From: a virus
DNA: 29,550 nt
Reading direction: 5' to 3' (one strand)
Virus record (IMG/VR): IMGVR_UViG_3300020195_000126
Location: 1 to 29,550 of that record
Both the position numbers and the translations under genes were made by a program. The notes beneath the pieces were generated by a model. That model saw nothing but the letters and a program-made list of their open reading frames with translations, did no database searches and was not told where the DNA came from. This document shows, one piece after another, positions 1 to 6,625 of this stretch. Numbering within the stretch: the first letter of the stretch is position 1; every line of letters starts with the position of its first letter.

Positions 1-183
1 GACGAATAAACCGAAGCGCGACGCAGAGTAACGCAAGTCTTCGAGTTTCCCTGGGTTAGGCAGTACTTGTAAATGCAAGGACCGGGTCAGCATCTTCCCT
101 CCGTTCGCCGTCGTGGCGCACTCAAACACGTCTCGCTCTGCTGCGCAACCGCTCCGACTGCGGTTCGGCTTATCTGTAGCCAT
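1..183 (-). CDS. Partial leftward ORF that starts inside the direct repeat
   Basis: An open frame on the minus strand begins with ATG at 183 and stays open to the window edge (61 codons, no stop). Its first 18 residues, MATDKPNRSRSGCAAERD, are encoded by the 73-bp repeat and recur on the minus strand of the second repeat copy near 29303. After that the two sequences diverge. I recognise no domain. The one internal mismatch inside the shared coding part (CGA versus CGT) is synonymous in this frame, which hints weakly at coding, but a single difference proves nothing. No clear Shine-Dalgarno sequence precedes the ATG. It could equally be a non-coding repeat that happens to be open. Confidence 0.22.
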   Translation of the reverse strand, partial: MATDKPNRSRSGCAAERDVFECATTANGGKMLTRSLHLQVLPNPGKLEDLRYSASRFGLFV

Positions 184-201
184 TACACAAGCTTTTGTGG
201 T
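129..201. repeat. 73-bp direct repeat, copy A
   Basis: This stretch is nearly identical to 29251-29323 in the same orientation, with about three mismatches, all near the ends. The core contains the inverted repeat AACCGC-7 nt-GCGGTT at 147-165. Copy A ends exactly where recognisable DNA methyltransferase sequence begins, and it carries an in-frame TAG at 177-179 just before that fragment. The repeat is therefore at a recombination or insertion junction. What it is (recombination site, regulatory leader, remnant of a mobile unit) cannot be decided here. Confidence 0.8.
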
Positions 202-494
202 ATAGCGACCGAAAACAGACCAGCGTGCTTGAGTTCGCGCGGCCGAAGCGTTCAGATGAACACCCAACTATGAAGCCGGTTGAGCTCGTTGGGTACCTAA
301 TGGGGAACAGCACTAAACCTGGCATGCTTATTTTAGACACGTTTGGCGGCAGCGGAACTACTATGATTGCGGCGGAGAAGTCGGGGCGGCGCGCAAACCT
401 AATAGAGCTGTCGCCTACTTATTGTGACGTGACAGTCGCTCGCTGGGAGAAGTTTACAGGCAAGACCGCTGAGCTACTTCCCGCGCTCGAGTAA
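195..494 (+). pseudogene. C-terminal fragment of a DNA N4-cytosine/N6-adenine methyltransferase
   Basis: The 99 residues match the C-terminal half of phage DNA methyltransferases of the N6/N4 MTase family (S-adenosylmethionine-dependent base methylation). Residues 2-8 (WYSDRKQ) and 26-30 (HPTMK) are followed by the AdoMet-binding motif I, DTFGGSGTT, at about 48-56. In this permuted class the catalytic (D/N/S)PP(Y/F) motif lies N-terminal to motif I, and it is absent here. The frame is closed upstream by TAG at 177-179 inside direct-repeat copy A, and the only nearby start is TTG at 195. The N-terminal half has been lost or moved elsewhere. As it stands the product would have the cofactor loop but no catalytic motif, so it is probably inactive. 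It converges with and overlaps the leftward gene ending at 474. Confidence 0.72.
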
Positions 495-668
495 AAACCG
501 CTTGATAGAAGCACGCACGAAGTCGGTCAGCGACATGTCGATGATACCGAGTTCGACGCGCAGCCTGCCATGGAGTGACCGCTCTATCTTGACTGCGACA
601 GGGACGAGATCCTCTCGAGTGTCGAGGAAGGCTTTAAGCCCCGGTTTTAATTTGCGACGCGATAGCAT
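474..668 (-). CDS. Small ribbon-helix-helix-like protein
   Basis: A 64-residue basic protein starting at ATG 668 (a TTG at 686 would add six residues). The middle, VPVAVKIERSLHGRLRVELG followed by two helical segments ending FVRASIKRFLLERGK, has the beta-strand/helix/helix pattern of ribbon-helix-helix DNA-binding proteins (Arc/MetJ type). If so it would dimerise and bind operator DNA. This is a fold guess from pattern only. It is the last gene of a leftward run. Its start overlaps the end of the preceding gene (634-816), and its stop overlaps the convergent methyltransferase fragment by 21 nt. Confidence 0.5.
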   Translation of the reverse strand: MLSRRKLKPGLKAFLDTREDLVPVAVKIERSLHGRLRVELGIIDMSLTDFVRASIKRFLLERGK

Positions 669-816
669 AATTCTGCTCTGCCTCAATCTCCACGAAAGTC
701 GTGCGGTAGTCGTTTAGTGCCGCTAGAAACATTTCCTCGGCCTCTTTGGTTGGATGGCCGATTAGGATCTCGGCCATGATCTGTAGGTTCTTCTGGGTCT
801 CGGCGCGGTTTCTCAT
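634..816 (-). CDS. Small hypothetical protein
   Basis: Sixty residues, acidic and predicted largely helical (for example KEAEEMFLAALNDYRTTFVEIEAEQNYAIA), with no motif that I recognise. The ATG at 816 overlaps the TGA of the upstream 44-codon gene in an ATGA arrangement, a common sign of translational coupling. That overlap, and the overlap of its own end with the next gene, are the main reasons to treat it as real. It belongs to the leftward cluster of short genes that starts at about 1017. Confidence 0.5.
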   Translation of the reverse strand: MRNRAETQKNLQIMAEILIGHPTKEAEEMFLAALNDYRTTFVEIEAEQNYAIASQIKTGA

Positions 817-947
817 AAACTATCCTCCGGCGGCTTGCTGCACTCGTTGTGTCGTTCAATCTTAGATGCGCCGACGAAGAACACGAGCGAGCACAGGCTG
901 AGAAAAGCCCACGCGCCGGCGATCATCAACAGCGTGCGGTTATCCAT
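813..947 (-). CDS. 44-residue single-span membrane protein
   Basis: The ATG at 947 opens a 44-codon frame: a short polar start (MDNRT), a hydrophobic stretch over residues 6-27 (LLMIAGAWAFLSLCSLVFFVGA) and a charged tail with one cysteine (KIERHNECSKPPEDSL). This predicts one transmembrane helix, with the short N-terminus and charged C-terminus on opposite sides. Its stop overlaps the next gene's start (ATGA). Phages often carry such tiny inner-membrane proteins for host takeover, exclusion or lysis control, but nothing here says which. No homologue is recognised. Confidence 0.5.
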   Translation of the reverse strand: MDNRTLLMIAGAWAFLSLCSLVFFVGASKIERHNECSKPPEDSL

Positions 948-1017
948 TGGTCACTCGAATCGGCGCGTTAAGCGCTGCAGCGGATGGGCTCACGAAGACG
1001 TTTTTTGCTTGTTTCAT
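940..1017 (-). CDS. Possible 25-residue leader peptide
   Basis: ATG at 1017 (alternative ATG at 1023) opens MKQAKNVFVSPSAAALNAPI and ends at TAA 940-942, overlapping the next start at 947. An AGGAGC sequence (1026-1031, minus strand) sits about 9 nt before the 1017 ATG and is the best ribosome-binding site in this leftward run. It is either a true micropeptide or a leader translated to couple the genes behind it. Length alone makes it uncertain. Confidence 0.3.
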   Translation of the reverse strand: MKQAKNVFVSPSAAALNAPIRVTNG

Positions 1018-1023
1018 AATCAT

Positions 1024-1138
1024 TTGCTCCTGGGCTAAGTATGCGCTCGCTATGCAATTAATGCAAGCACATTATGCATGCACAATTACACAGACAAACG
1101 CGGTCATTCGACGCTTGATATATCGCCCGAGATGCGCA
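1024..1138. promoter_or_regulatory. Divergent control region with TGCA repeats
   Basis: This is the gap between the leftward small-gene run and the long rightward unit, so promoters for both directions are expected here. At 1051-1087 there is an AT-rich segment with repeated TGCA: TGCAATTAATGCA at 1053-1065, and a palindromic TGCATGCA core at 1075-1082. These look like operator half-sites. I could not identify convincing -35/-10 pairs. Assignment as a control region is from gene orientation and repeat content. Confidence 0.35.
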
Positions 1139-1381
1139 ATGGTCGCGCCTATGGAGTTTCACCCGAAATGTCACAAACCAGAATGCAACATCACAACGCT
1201 ACACGTCACTGGGCTATGCTATGAGCACAGATCATTCGAGTGCATCATCTGCGGCAAGGCCGTTAGCACCGGCTCTCGTAACTACAGCTCCAAGTTCTGC
1301 GGGCCCTGCAAACGCTACATGCCTGAAACCCGTGAGAGGCTCATCAAAGAGCGCAAGCAACAATCTGTTCATCGACCGTAA
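1139..1381 (+). CDS. Small cysteine-rich zinc-binding protein
   Basis: From ATG 1139 the product is 80 residues (ATG 1151 is an alternative). Cysteines and histidines come in pairs: C-x4-C near the start (KCHKPEC), then C-x2-H (CYEH), C-x2-C (CIIC) and a late C-x2-C (CGPC). This is the layout of a double treble-clef or zinc-ribbon protein, structurally like the zinc-binding half of an HNH protein, but I see no HNH catalytic residues. It ends in a basic tail (RERLIKERKQQ). It is the first gene of the rightward unit, and its end overlaps the next reading frame. A nucleic-acid-binding role is plausible but inferred. Confidence 0.55.
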   Translation: MVAPMEFHPKCHKPECNITTLHVTGLCYEHRSFECIICGKAVSTGSRNYSSKFCGPCKRYMPETRERLIKERKQQSVHRP

Positions 1382-1547
1382 GCGCGGCGAGCACATCATC
1401 GTGCACGTCGAGGGCGTCCCAGGGATGCGCGCGGAGCTCTGGATCGAAGAGATCCACCGCAGTCATGTCAGGCTGCGCGTCACGGGGAGTCACACCATCC
1501 GATTCGACCGCTCCGAGTGGCACGAGCGGAGCAAGAAACCCAGGTAA
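1332..1547 (+). CDS. CsrA/RsmA-like RNA-binding protein
   Basis: The C-terminal half aligns by eye with the carbon storage regulator CsrA: LFIDRKRGEHIIV resembles the CsrA start (LxLTRKxGExIxI), and VRLRVTGSHTIRFDRSEW resembles its VRLGIxAPxxVxVHREEI end, with HVEGVPGMRAELWIEEI as the intervening strands. CsrA dimers bind GGA loops in mRNA leaders and repress or stabilise translation. The start is unclear. The frame is open back to an ATG at 1221, but that part overlaps the zinc-protein gene and looks like its shadow. GTG 1332 is used here and leaves about 11 residues before the CsrA match. Host mRNA control by the phage is an inference. Confidence 0.55.
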   Translation: MRGSSKSASNNLFIDRKRGEHIIVHVEGVPGMRAELWIEEIHRSHVRLRVTGSHTIRFDRSEWHERSKKPR

Positions 1548-1574
1548 CTTGCATTAGTCCAGATTCGTGCTGCA

Positions 1575-2576
1575 ATGGTTGTGTTGCAACACGAGATCAT
1601 GGTCGACCTGAAAGCGTTTGCCCTTGCAATGCGTGACTCCGGCAAGACGTGCTCGCGAGAGGCTTACCGCCTATGGCCTCTTGCAAAATTCACAGAGAGA
1701 AAAGTCCGCGAAGTCTTCGGCGGCTGGTCAACGGCGCTGCAAGCGTGCGGCATGGACCCTCACCATCCCGTCAGGAAGAAGAAGCTCACGGGGGCGGAGC
1801 TTAATGTAAAGCTATTTGGGCGAGACATAATCGAAGTTATAAAAGAACAACACGCAATACAGAAAAACCCGACGCGGCCAACGATGCCTAACGACGTCGT
1901 TGTTATAGCTGGCGACATCCACTTTCCATTCTCAAGTCCCGTGGCACTTACCGCATTCTATGCCCTGGTTGAAGACCTTAAGCCGACTATAGTAGCGCAG
2001 TGTGGCGACCTCTACGATATGTATTCCCAATCTAAGTTCCCAGCGTCGATGAATATCTACACACCAGCAGCAGAGATGTCCCTCGCTCGATCAATGGCGG
2101 AAAGCTTCTGGGCCACCGTCAAGCGCATTGTCCCAAAGGCTAGCTGCATACAAATTTTAGGCAACCACAGCGCCAGGCCATTCAAGCGGCTTATGGAGTC
2201 TTGGCCGCAAGGTGAACACCTAGTTGATCTGCGGAAATGGTTTGAGTTTGATGGCGTAAAAACGTACCACGACCAAAGGGAAGAGGTGCCAATCGGTGAC
2301 GCTCTTCTCATTCACGGTTACAAATCAAAGCTAGGCGAACACAGGGACCATCTTTTACGGAGCGTGATATGCGGCCACTCGCATTTAGGCGGTGTCAGTT
2401 ATCGCAGCATAAGGCTACCCGGAGACAACAGGGAGACTGTTCTGTGGGAACTGAACTGCGGTTATATGGCAGACCCGCAGAGCAAGGCTCTAAGCTATAC
2501 GCCAGGAAAAATAACGCGCTGGACTCACGGCGTAGGAGTAGTTGATAAATGGGGGCCGCGCTTCGTAGCATTTTAG
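1575..2576 (+). CDS. Calcineurin-like metallophosphoesterase with N-terminal DNA-binding-type repeat
   Basis: The 333-residue product carries the metallophosphoesterase signature in order: GDIH (113-116), GDLYD (144-148), GNH (196-198), LLIHGY (H248) and GHSH (267-270). These residues bind two metal ions and hydrolyse phosphomono- or diesters. Residues about 10-60 (DSGKTCSREAYRLWP to FGGWSTALQACG) resemble the short helical repeat found next to HNH homing endonucleases, which suggests DNA contact. A fused DNA-binding repeat with a phosphoesterase could make a nuclease or DNA-end phosphatase. The substrate is not evident. Start at ATG 1575; ATG 1599 would lose eight residues. Confidence 0.82.
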   Translation: MVVLQHEIMVDLKAFALAMRDSGKTCSREAYRLWPLAKFTERKVREVFGGWSTALQACGMDPHHPVRKKKLTGAELNVKLFGRDIIEVIKEQHAIQKNPTRPTMPNDVVVIAGDIHFPFSSPVALTAFYALVEDLKPTIVAQCGDLYDMYSQSKFPASMNIYTPAAEMSLARSMAESFWATVKRIVPKASCIQILGNHSARPFKRLMESWPQGEHLVDLRKWFEFDGVKTYHDQREEVPIGDALLIHGYKSKLGEHRDHLLRSVICGHSHLGGVSYRSIRLPGDNRETVLWELNCGYMADPQSKALSYTPGKITRWTHGVGVVDKWGPRFVAF

Positions 2577-2614
2577 TTTGCGCGTTGTTTAAAAAAATGA
2601 GTCTCTAGGTCTAC

Positions 2615-2920
2615 TTGCTCGATTTAAAGAAAACGCATCGCCAGAAACGAATTGATAAGTACAATGAATCTGAGTGGCTGTATACTCCCGGCCGCTTAGT
2701 GGGGGGCGGCAGGAGGCATCAAGGAACGATTAACCCTGCCGTCGTTAAGAAGAAGAAACGAAACACTACGCCGCATCCGCCGCGGATAGCTAAGTGGCTG
2801 AGGGGTCAGGAGTATAAAAGGCAATGCTTAAACTGTGAAGAAAAGTTCAAAGCCACTTCAAGATTCTTTCGCCTCTGCGCTGCCTGCCGAAGACGAGCTG
2901 ACTATTATGGAGACGAATGA
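2615..2920 (+). CDS. Basic zinc-finger-like protein
   Basis: The frame starts with TTG at 2615 and gives 101 residues, strongly basic (KKKKR, RRR). One four-cysteine zinc site lies near the end: CLNC followed by CAAC about 17 residues later. The C-terminus is DYYGDE. There is no ATG early in the frame, so the start is uncertain. The pattern suggests a small nucleic-acid-binding protein, possibly a transcription-related factor of the early region. No family is recognised. The last codons overlap the next gene. Confidence 0.5.
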   Translation: MLDLKKTHRQKRIDKYNESEWLYTPGRLVGGGRRHQGTINPAVVKKKKRNTTPHPPRIAKWLRGQEYKRQCLNCEEKFKATSRFFRLCAACRRRADYYGDE

Positions 2921-3128
2921 CTACCTCGTGGTCTCCAATATCTCCGCAAGCCAATGGGCGCAGATACGCGCGTTATCAATTCAGATCAATGACTCCGGCA
3001 GACATAACGGCGATCAAATGAAGAGCGCTATAGATGGGTTTCTTCTGTGGCTCGGCGATCAGGATAAAGAATTCGCCTACGCATCTGGAGATAACGAGAT
3101 TAAAAAGGGTAACACGTTCACTCACTAG
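2907..3128 (+). CDS. Hypothetical small acidic protein
   Basis: ATG 2907 gives 73 residues (METNDYLVVSNISASQWAQI and onward); the frame is open further upstream but only as a shadow of the zinc-finger gene. The start overlaps the previous gene's end by 14 nt. The sequence looks like a normal globular protein with a helical centre (QIRALSIQINDSGRHNGDQMKSAIDGFLLWL). I recognise no motif. Confidence 0.45.
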   Translation: METNDYLVVSNISASQWAQIRALSIQINDSGRHNGDQMKSAIDGFLLWLGDQDKEFAYASGDNEIKKGNTFTH

Positions 3129-3130
3129 TA

Positions 3131-3159
3131 TTGACAGTATCAAAAGGGATGACAATATC
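3131..3159 (+). promoter_or_regulatory. Candidate sigma-70-type promoter
   Basis: A perfect TTGACA (3131-3136) is followed after 17 nt by AATATC (3154-3159), which matches the -10 consensus only at three positions. It sits in the largest gap between the early-type small genes and the packaging genes, a sensible place for a late promoter. TATTG and CAATA at the two ends form a short inverted repeat that could be an operator. Weak evidence. Confidence 0.3.
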
Positions 3160-3206
3160 CCCATAAAGTACGGATGACTAAACGGCTCATGGGGGTGAGC
3201 TATCCG

Positions 3207-3734
3207 ATGGCAAAACAAACGCACCAATCAAAACAAATTTCAGATAAGCCAGCGCTCGCAGACGGCGTTCAGGTTCTCGAGACAGAGCGCGTATACAAAG
3301 GCACTCAAGAGATTGATCACGACCTATTCAAACTCAATGTCGCGAAGATGCAGCGAAACGCATCGTACACTGATGACCCGATCTACATCGCTCAGGATCA
3401 CAGTCACATTTATCACACTGTTGATTCGTCAGGCACGCCGCAGGAGAATTCAGCAGAGGTCGGCGGGCATTATCACAAGGTCACGGCAGAGTTTAGGGAT
3501 GGTAAGTTCTACACGGCGTGCTCTCCTCCACTTAAATCGGTCGTGAGTAAGCGCAACGGGGCAGCGTCTAGGCGGTCTATCGCAGTGACCGGCGATGACC
3601 ACACGCACGTTGTCGAATACAAAGGCTCGCAGAAGATCAGACCACGCGCGCTCAACACCGAGTACGTTAAGTTTCAGTCGAGTCAGGCTGCCGCGCAGTC
3701 GCCGGCAGCACCTGCTGACGTTCTCGAGCGCTAA
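3207..3734 (+). CDS. Histidine-rich hypothetical protein upstream of the terminase
   Basis: Starting at ATG 3207 (preceded by GGGGGTGAG seven nt away; ATGs at 3174 and 3189 are alternatives) the product is 175 residues. It has three histidine clusters: DHSHIYHT, GGHYHK and DDHTHVVEY. They are spaced through a predicted beta-rich middle, so one metal site or a repeated hairpin is possible. The tail is rich in Ala, Gln and Ser. I cannot name the family. Its place just before the terminase genes suggests packaging or virion assembly, but this is positional inference only. Confidence 0.6.
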   Translation: MAKQTHQSKQISDKPALADGVQVLETERVYKGTQEIDHDLFKLNVAKMQRNASYTDDPIYIAQDHSHIYHTVDSSGTPQENSAEVGGHYHKVTAEFRDGKFYTACSPPLKSVVSKRNGAASRRSIAVTGDDHTHVVEYKGSQKIRPRALNTEYVKFQSSQAAAQSPAAPADVLER

Positions 3735-3737
3735 TCA

Positions 3738-4136
3738 GTGTCTGACATGAAGCAGATGTGCCGGGCTGACTTCCTGGAATATATTGCAATGCGCGATATG
3801 GACTCGGAACTAAAAAGGGCACTCAAAGCGCATGAGCGAGTACCTGTATTTATAGATAACCTCGCGCGTGAATTCTACAAATGCCCGATCAAGATTAGTC
3901 GTGAGACGATTAAGTCAGCCGTCTATGACATGACGGAGGTCTTCATTGGCGCTCTTATACTGAAGGCGAATGAAGCGTTACTGTCCGATGTAGCGAGGGG
4001 CCAGATCAAAGCTCAACAACAGCAAGACAAAGAGCTGAAAGAGGTTTTAAGTGCCATCATTGACGGACAGGAAGAAACGGTCGAGACGAGCGCCAAAGGC
4101 GAAGTCACTCAATCCTCATCAGAAGTACGTCTATAA
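3738..4136 (+). CDS. Hypothetical helical protein next to the small terminase
   Basis: GTG at 3738 opens a 132-residue frame, closely after the previous stop. The sequence is mostly helical, with a long basic/acidic helix near residues 90-110 (KAQQQQDKELKEVLSAII) and a low-complexity Glu/Ser/Thr tail. No motif is recognised. The last 86 nt overlap the small terminase gene in another frame, consistent with tight co-translation. It may be a packaging accessory factor, by position only. Confidence 0.5.
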   Translation: MSDMKQMCRADFLEYIAMRDMDSELKRALKAHERVPVFIDNLAREFYKCPIKISRETIKSAVYDMTEVFIGALILKANEALLSDVARGQIKAQQQQDKELKEVLSAIIDGQEETVETSAKGEVTQSSSEVRL

Positions 4137-4452
4137 GCCGGCGTATTGTGCGGAGCTCGTAGAGGCTGCCAAACGCGGCGAGAGCATTCTCGGGTTCGCA
4201 TGTTCGATCAACGTCGCTCGTCCGATCCTCTACTACTGGGCCGGGCACCATCCAGAGTTTAAGGATGCGATGGCTATGGCCCGGCAACATAATGAGCACC
4301 ACTTCCAGAGGATTGGACGCGGCATCATGACCGGGAACCTCAAGGGCGCGAACGTAGCGGCCTGGATCTTCTGGATGAAAGCGCAGTTCAATTGGGACGA
4401 AGCCGGCACGAATGAGTTCCAGGAAGACGTCGGACTCGAGTTTGAATCGTGA
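4051..4452 (+). CDS. terS: Terminase small subunit
   Basis: GTG at 4051, with GAGG six nt upstream, gives 133 residues. After a basic N-terminus there is a helix-turn-helix-like stretch (AAKRGESILGFACSINVARPILYYWAGHHPEFKDAMAMA), and then a helical region ending in AWIFWMKAQFNWDE. This is the usual architecture of small terminases (DNA recognition, then oligomerisation). The protein would bind the packaging site and hand DNA to the large subunit encoded downstream at 5231. The call rests on architecture and position rather than a unique motif. Confidence 0.65.
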   Translation: MPSLTDRKKRSRRAPKAKSLNPHQKYVYKPAYCAELVEAAKRGESILGFACSINVARPILYYWAGHHPEFKDAMAMARQHNEHHFQRIGRGIMTGNLKGANVAAWIFWMKAQFNWDEAGTNEFQEDVGLEFES

Positions 4453-5234
4453 TGGATACCAAACTGATCGCGGAGAGGCTGAGACGCGACATCAAAGCTA
4501 GCTACGTCGACTCAGATGGTCTGATCACTTATCAGCAACACCCAGGGGATTCACCGAACGGCTCCGGCAACGGGCTCCTGCTGTGCTCGCTTTACATACT
4601 GACGCTCCGTGATATCGGCGAACTAACAGACGTGGATAAGGTTTGGTTCCATAACGTCGTGATGGATTCCTCGGTTGAGCGCGGGCTACTCAATAGAGGT
4701 CCGCATCATCACGATCAAGAGGCGATGGACGACTACACGGCGGTGACCGCGGCATCATCCCTCTACGGCTGGCGCGATATATGCGAAGGCATTCTTAGCT
4801 ATGGCCAAATGCGCACGGTTCGCACGCCATATGGCGCGAGGCTCAACTACTACTACAACAACGTAAAGCCAGGTACGTTCTACCATCACGATGGGCGAAA
4901 GAACTGGAGCGCGTGGCTTGGCAGGATGCCGCAGTTCGTCGCGCATCTCCACTTCGCAGCATGGAAAGATCCGGGGATATTCTACCGGCTCGCGTGGCGT
5001 CTAGCCATGTGGGCGTCGAAGTCCGCTGACGCTAAGGATACCGACGCTTGGCTGTTCAGCTATCTTCTCTGCCGCGCGGCAAGGGCCGGTTCTGGCCGCT
5101 CAGAAATCCACAACGCTGCCGAGAAGTGGACCGTCGCGTTCGCAGCCAAGCACGGCAATTTTAAAAACCTACTCGTCCAGCTTCTAGGTGACGATCACCC
5201 GATATCGGCAGCATATCCAGCAATGCTGCCGTGA
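4452..5234 (+). CDS. Conserved-looking protein of unknown function between terminase genes
   Basis: ATG 4452 overlaps the small terminase stop by one base and gives 260 residues. The sequence is rich in aromatic and histidine residues (RGPHHHDQEAMDDY, FYHHDGRKNW, WLGRMPQFVAHLHFAAW) and largely helical, like an enzyme or alpha-barrel rather than a packaging subunit. HHHD and HHD could hold a metal. The stop overlaps the large terminase start. I do not recognise the family. Tight coupling on both sides argues for a function tied to packaging or virion production. Confidence 0.75.
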   Translation: MDTKLIAERLRRDIKASYVDSDGLITYQQHPGDSPNGSGNGLLLCSLYILTLRDIGELTDVDKVWFHNVVMDSSVERGLLNRGPHHHDQEAMDDYTAVTAASSLYGWRDICEGILSYGQMRTVRTPYGARLNYYYNNVKPGTFYHHDGRKNWSAWLGRMPQFVAHLHFAAWKDPGIFYRLAWRLAMWASKSADAKDTDAWLFSYLLCRAARAGSGRSEIHNAAEKWTVAFAAKHGNFKNLLVQLLGDDHPISAAYPAMLP

Positions 5235-6535
5235 ACATCAAGATCGCGTATAAGAAGAACGCGCACCAAGCAGTGTTCCATTCTGATGTGACCGCGAAGT
5301 ACTTGCATCTATCGTCGGGCTTTGCGGGCGGAAAAACTTTTGGCCTAGCAATGAAGGGCTTTCAGCTTAGTTATATCAATCAGCACTTCGCAGGCGGCTG
5401 CGTTGTTCCATCAATCGCAGACTACAAGAAGGACATGCTCCCAGTCTTCCACGACATCCTTGCTGCCAATAACATCAAGTACAAATATCACCACACCGAT
5501 AAGTGGTACCGGTTCCCGTGGTCACGCGGCACGCTTCAGATCGCATCGGCGGAGAAGTCGTTACGCGGTCCCAACTGGGGCTATGCGTTATTCAATGAAG
5601 TGACGCTCATGGATCACGTCAGATATAAAGAGGGCATCGGTCGCGTGAGGGTGAAGGGCGCTCCGTGTCCGCAGATCGCATCGTCTGGTACACCAGAAGG
5701 CACAGATCACTGGCTACATGAGCAGTTCATTGAGAAGCCGCTCCCTAACTCACGCATCATCTACGGCGACACAAGAGACAACGCAGAGAACCTAGCGCCG
5801 GATTATATCCAATCACTCGAGGACTCATACGACTCAGTGATGATCGACGCATACCTGCGCGGCATGTTCGTCAACATGAATGGGAACCGATTCTATTACG
5901 CATATGACCCGAAGCGGAACACTGACAAGACGCTCGAGCGCATCTCAGGCTTAGAGGTTCTTATATCGCTCGACTTCAACGTTGACCCGATGTGCGCGAC
6001 CATGTGGCACGTCTTGCCGGTTAGGAACATGCAGGGCGAGCGCGCGGCCGATGTCCACGGCGTTGGCTCAAAGCGTCTCATAGCATTTGATCAGATCGAG
6101 CTCGGCGGGCCGATGGGCGCAAACACGAAGAATATGTGCGACGCCATCAAAGCCCGCGGCTATCACCCCGATGATTGCACCATCTACCCTGACCCAGCCG
6201 GCAAGGCGCGCTCTACCACTGGCGAGCCGAACATCACCATCCTGCGTCAAGAGGGTTTCGATAAGATTAAGTATCGCAACGTTGCACCACAATTCAGGCG
6301 TCGCCAGCTTGCCACTAATAATCTTCTCGAGAAGGGCCTGGTAGTTTGCCACCCAGACAACTGCAATGGCATACGGAAGGACTGGGAGTCTTGTGAACGT
6401 GACGAGGTTACGGGCGGCAAGATCAAGACGAACCCAAAGCTAACGCACCACTCAGACGGTTTCGATTACATGATCGACCTCGAATTCCCGCTATCAGGTC
6501 AGAAGCCGGACTCGCGCATCGTGAAATTCCGATAG
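5231..6535 (+). CDS. terL: Terminase large subunit (ATPase/nuclease)
   Basis: The 434-residue protein is the DNA packaging motor. A Walker A-type loop SSGFAGGKT is at 28-36, the Walker B segment YALFNEV is near 118-124, and SSGTPEGTDHW (151-161) fits the coupling motif. The RNase H-like nuclease domain begins with SLDFNVDP (D248 probably metal-binding) and includes the late HHSDGFDY at 406-413. It pumps genomic DNA into the prohead through the portal and cuts it. The GTG start at 5231 overlaps the preceding stop (GTGA). Length is normal for the family. Confidence 0.92.
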   Translation: MNIKIAYKKNAHQAVFHSDVTAKYLHLSSGFAGGKTFGLAMKGFQLSYINQHFAGGCVVPSIADYKKDMLPVFHDILAANNIKYKYHHTDKWYRFPWSRGTLQIASAEKSLRGPNWGYALFNEVTLMDHVRYKEGIGRVRVKGAPCPQIASSGTPEGTDHWLHEQFIEKPLPNSRIIYGDTRDNAENLAPDYIQSLEDSYDSVMIDAYLRGMFVNMNGNRFYYAYDPKRNTDKTLERISGLEVLISLDFNVDPMCATMWHVLPVRNMQGERAADVHGVGSKRLIAFDQIELGGPMGANTKNMCDAIKARGYHPDDCTIYPDPAGKARSTTGEPNITILRQEGFDKIKYRNVAPQFRRRQLATNNLLEKGLVVCHPDNCNGIRKDWESCERDEVTGGKIKTNPKLTHHSDGFDYMIDLEFPLSGQKPDSRIVKFR

Positions 6536-6613
6536 ATGAACGAAGCAATTTCCATGCTTATACTGAGGAAGATGAACCAAAGCACTAAGAGCAATGCGTC
6601 AATCCATACTTAA
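6536..6613 (+). CDS. Possible 25-residue peptide between terminase and portal
   Basis: ATG 6536 follows the terminase stop directly and reads MNEAISMLILRKMNQSTKSN plus five residues before TAA. It fills most of the 90-nt gap. There is no separate ribosome-binding site, so it would depend on re-initiation. It may be chance. Confidence 0.18.
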   Translation: MNEAISMLILRKMNQSTKSNASIHT

Positions 6614-6625
6614 CCAGGGGAACCT

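Noticed and set aside
947-1138. N-terminal extension of the zinc protein back to 947
   Set aside because: This part overlaps the divergent control region and the leftward genes. ATG 1139 gives the compact zinc domain.
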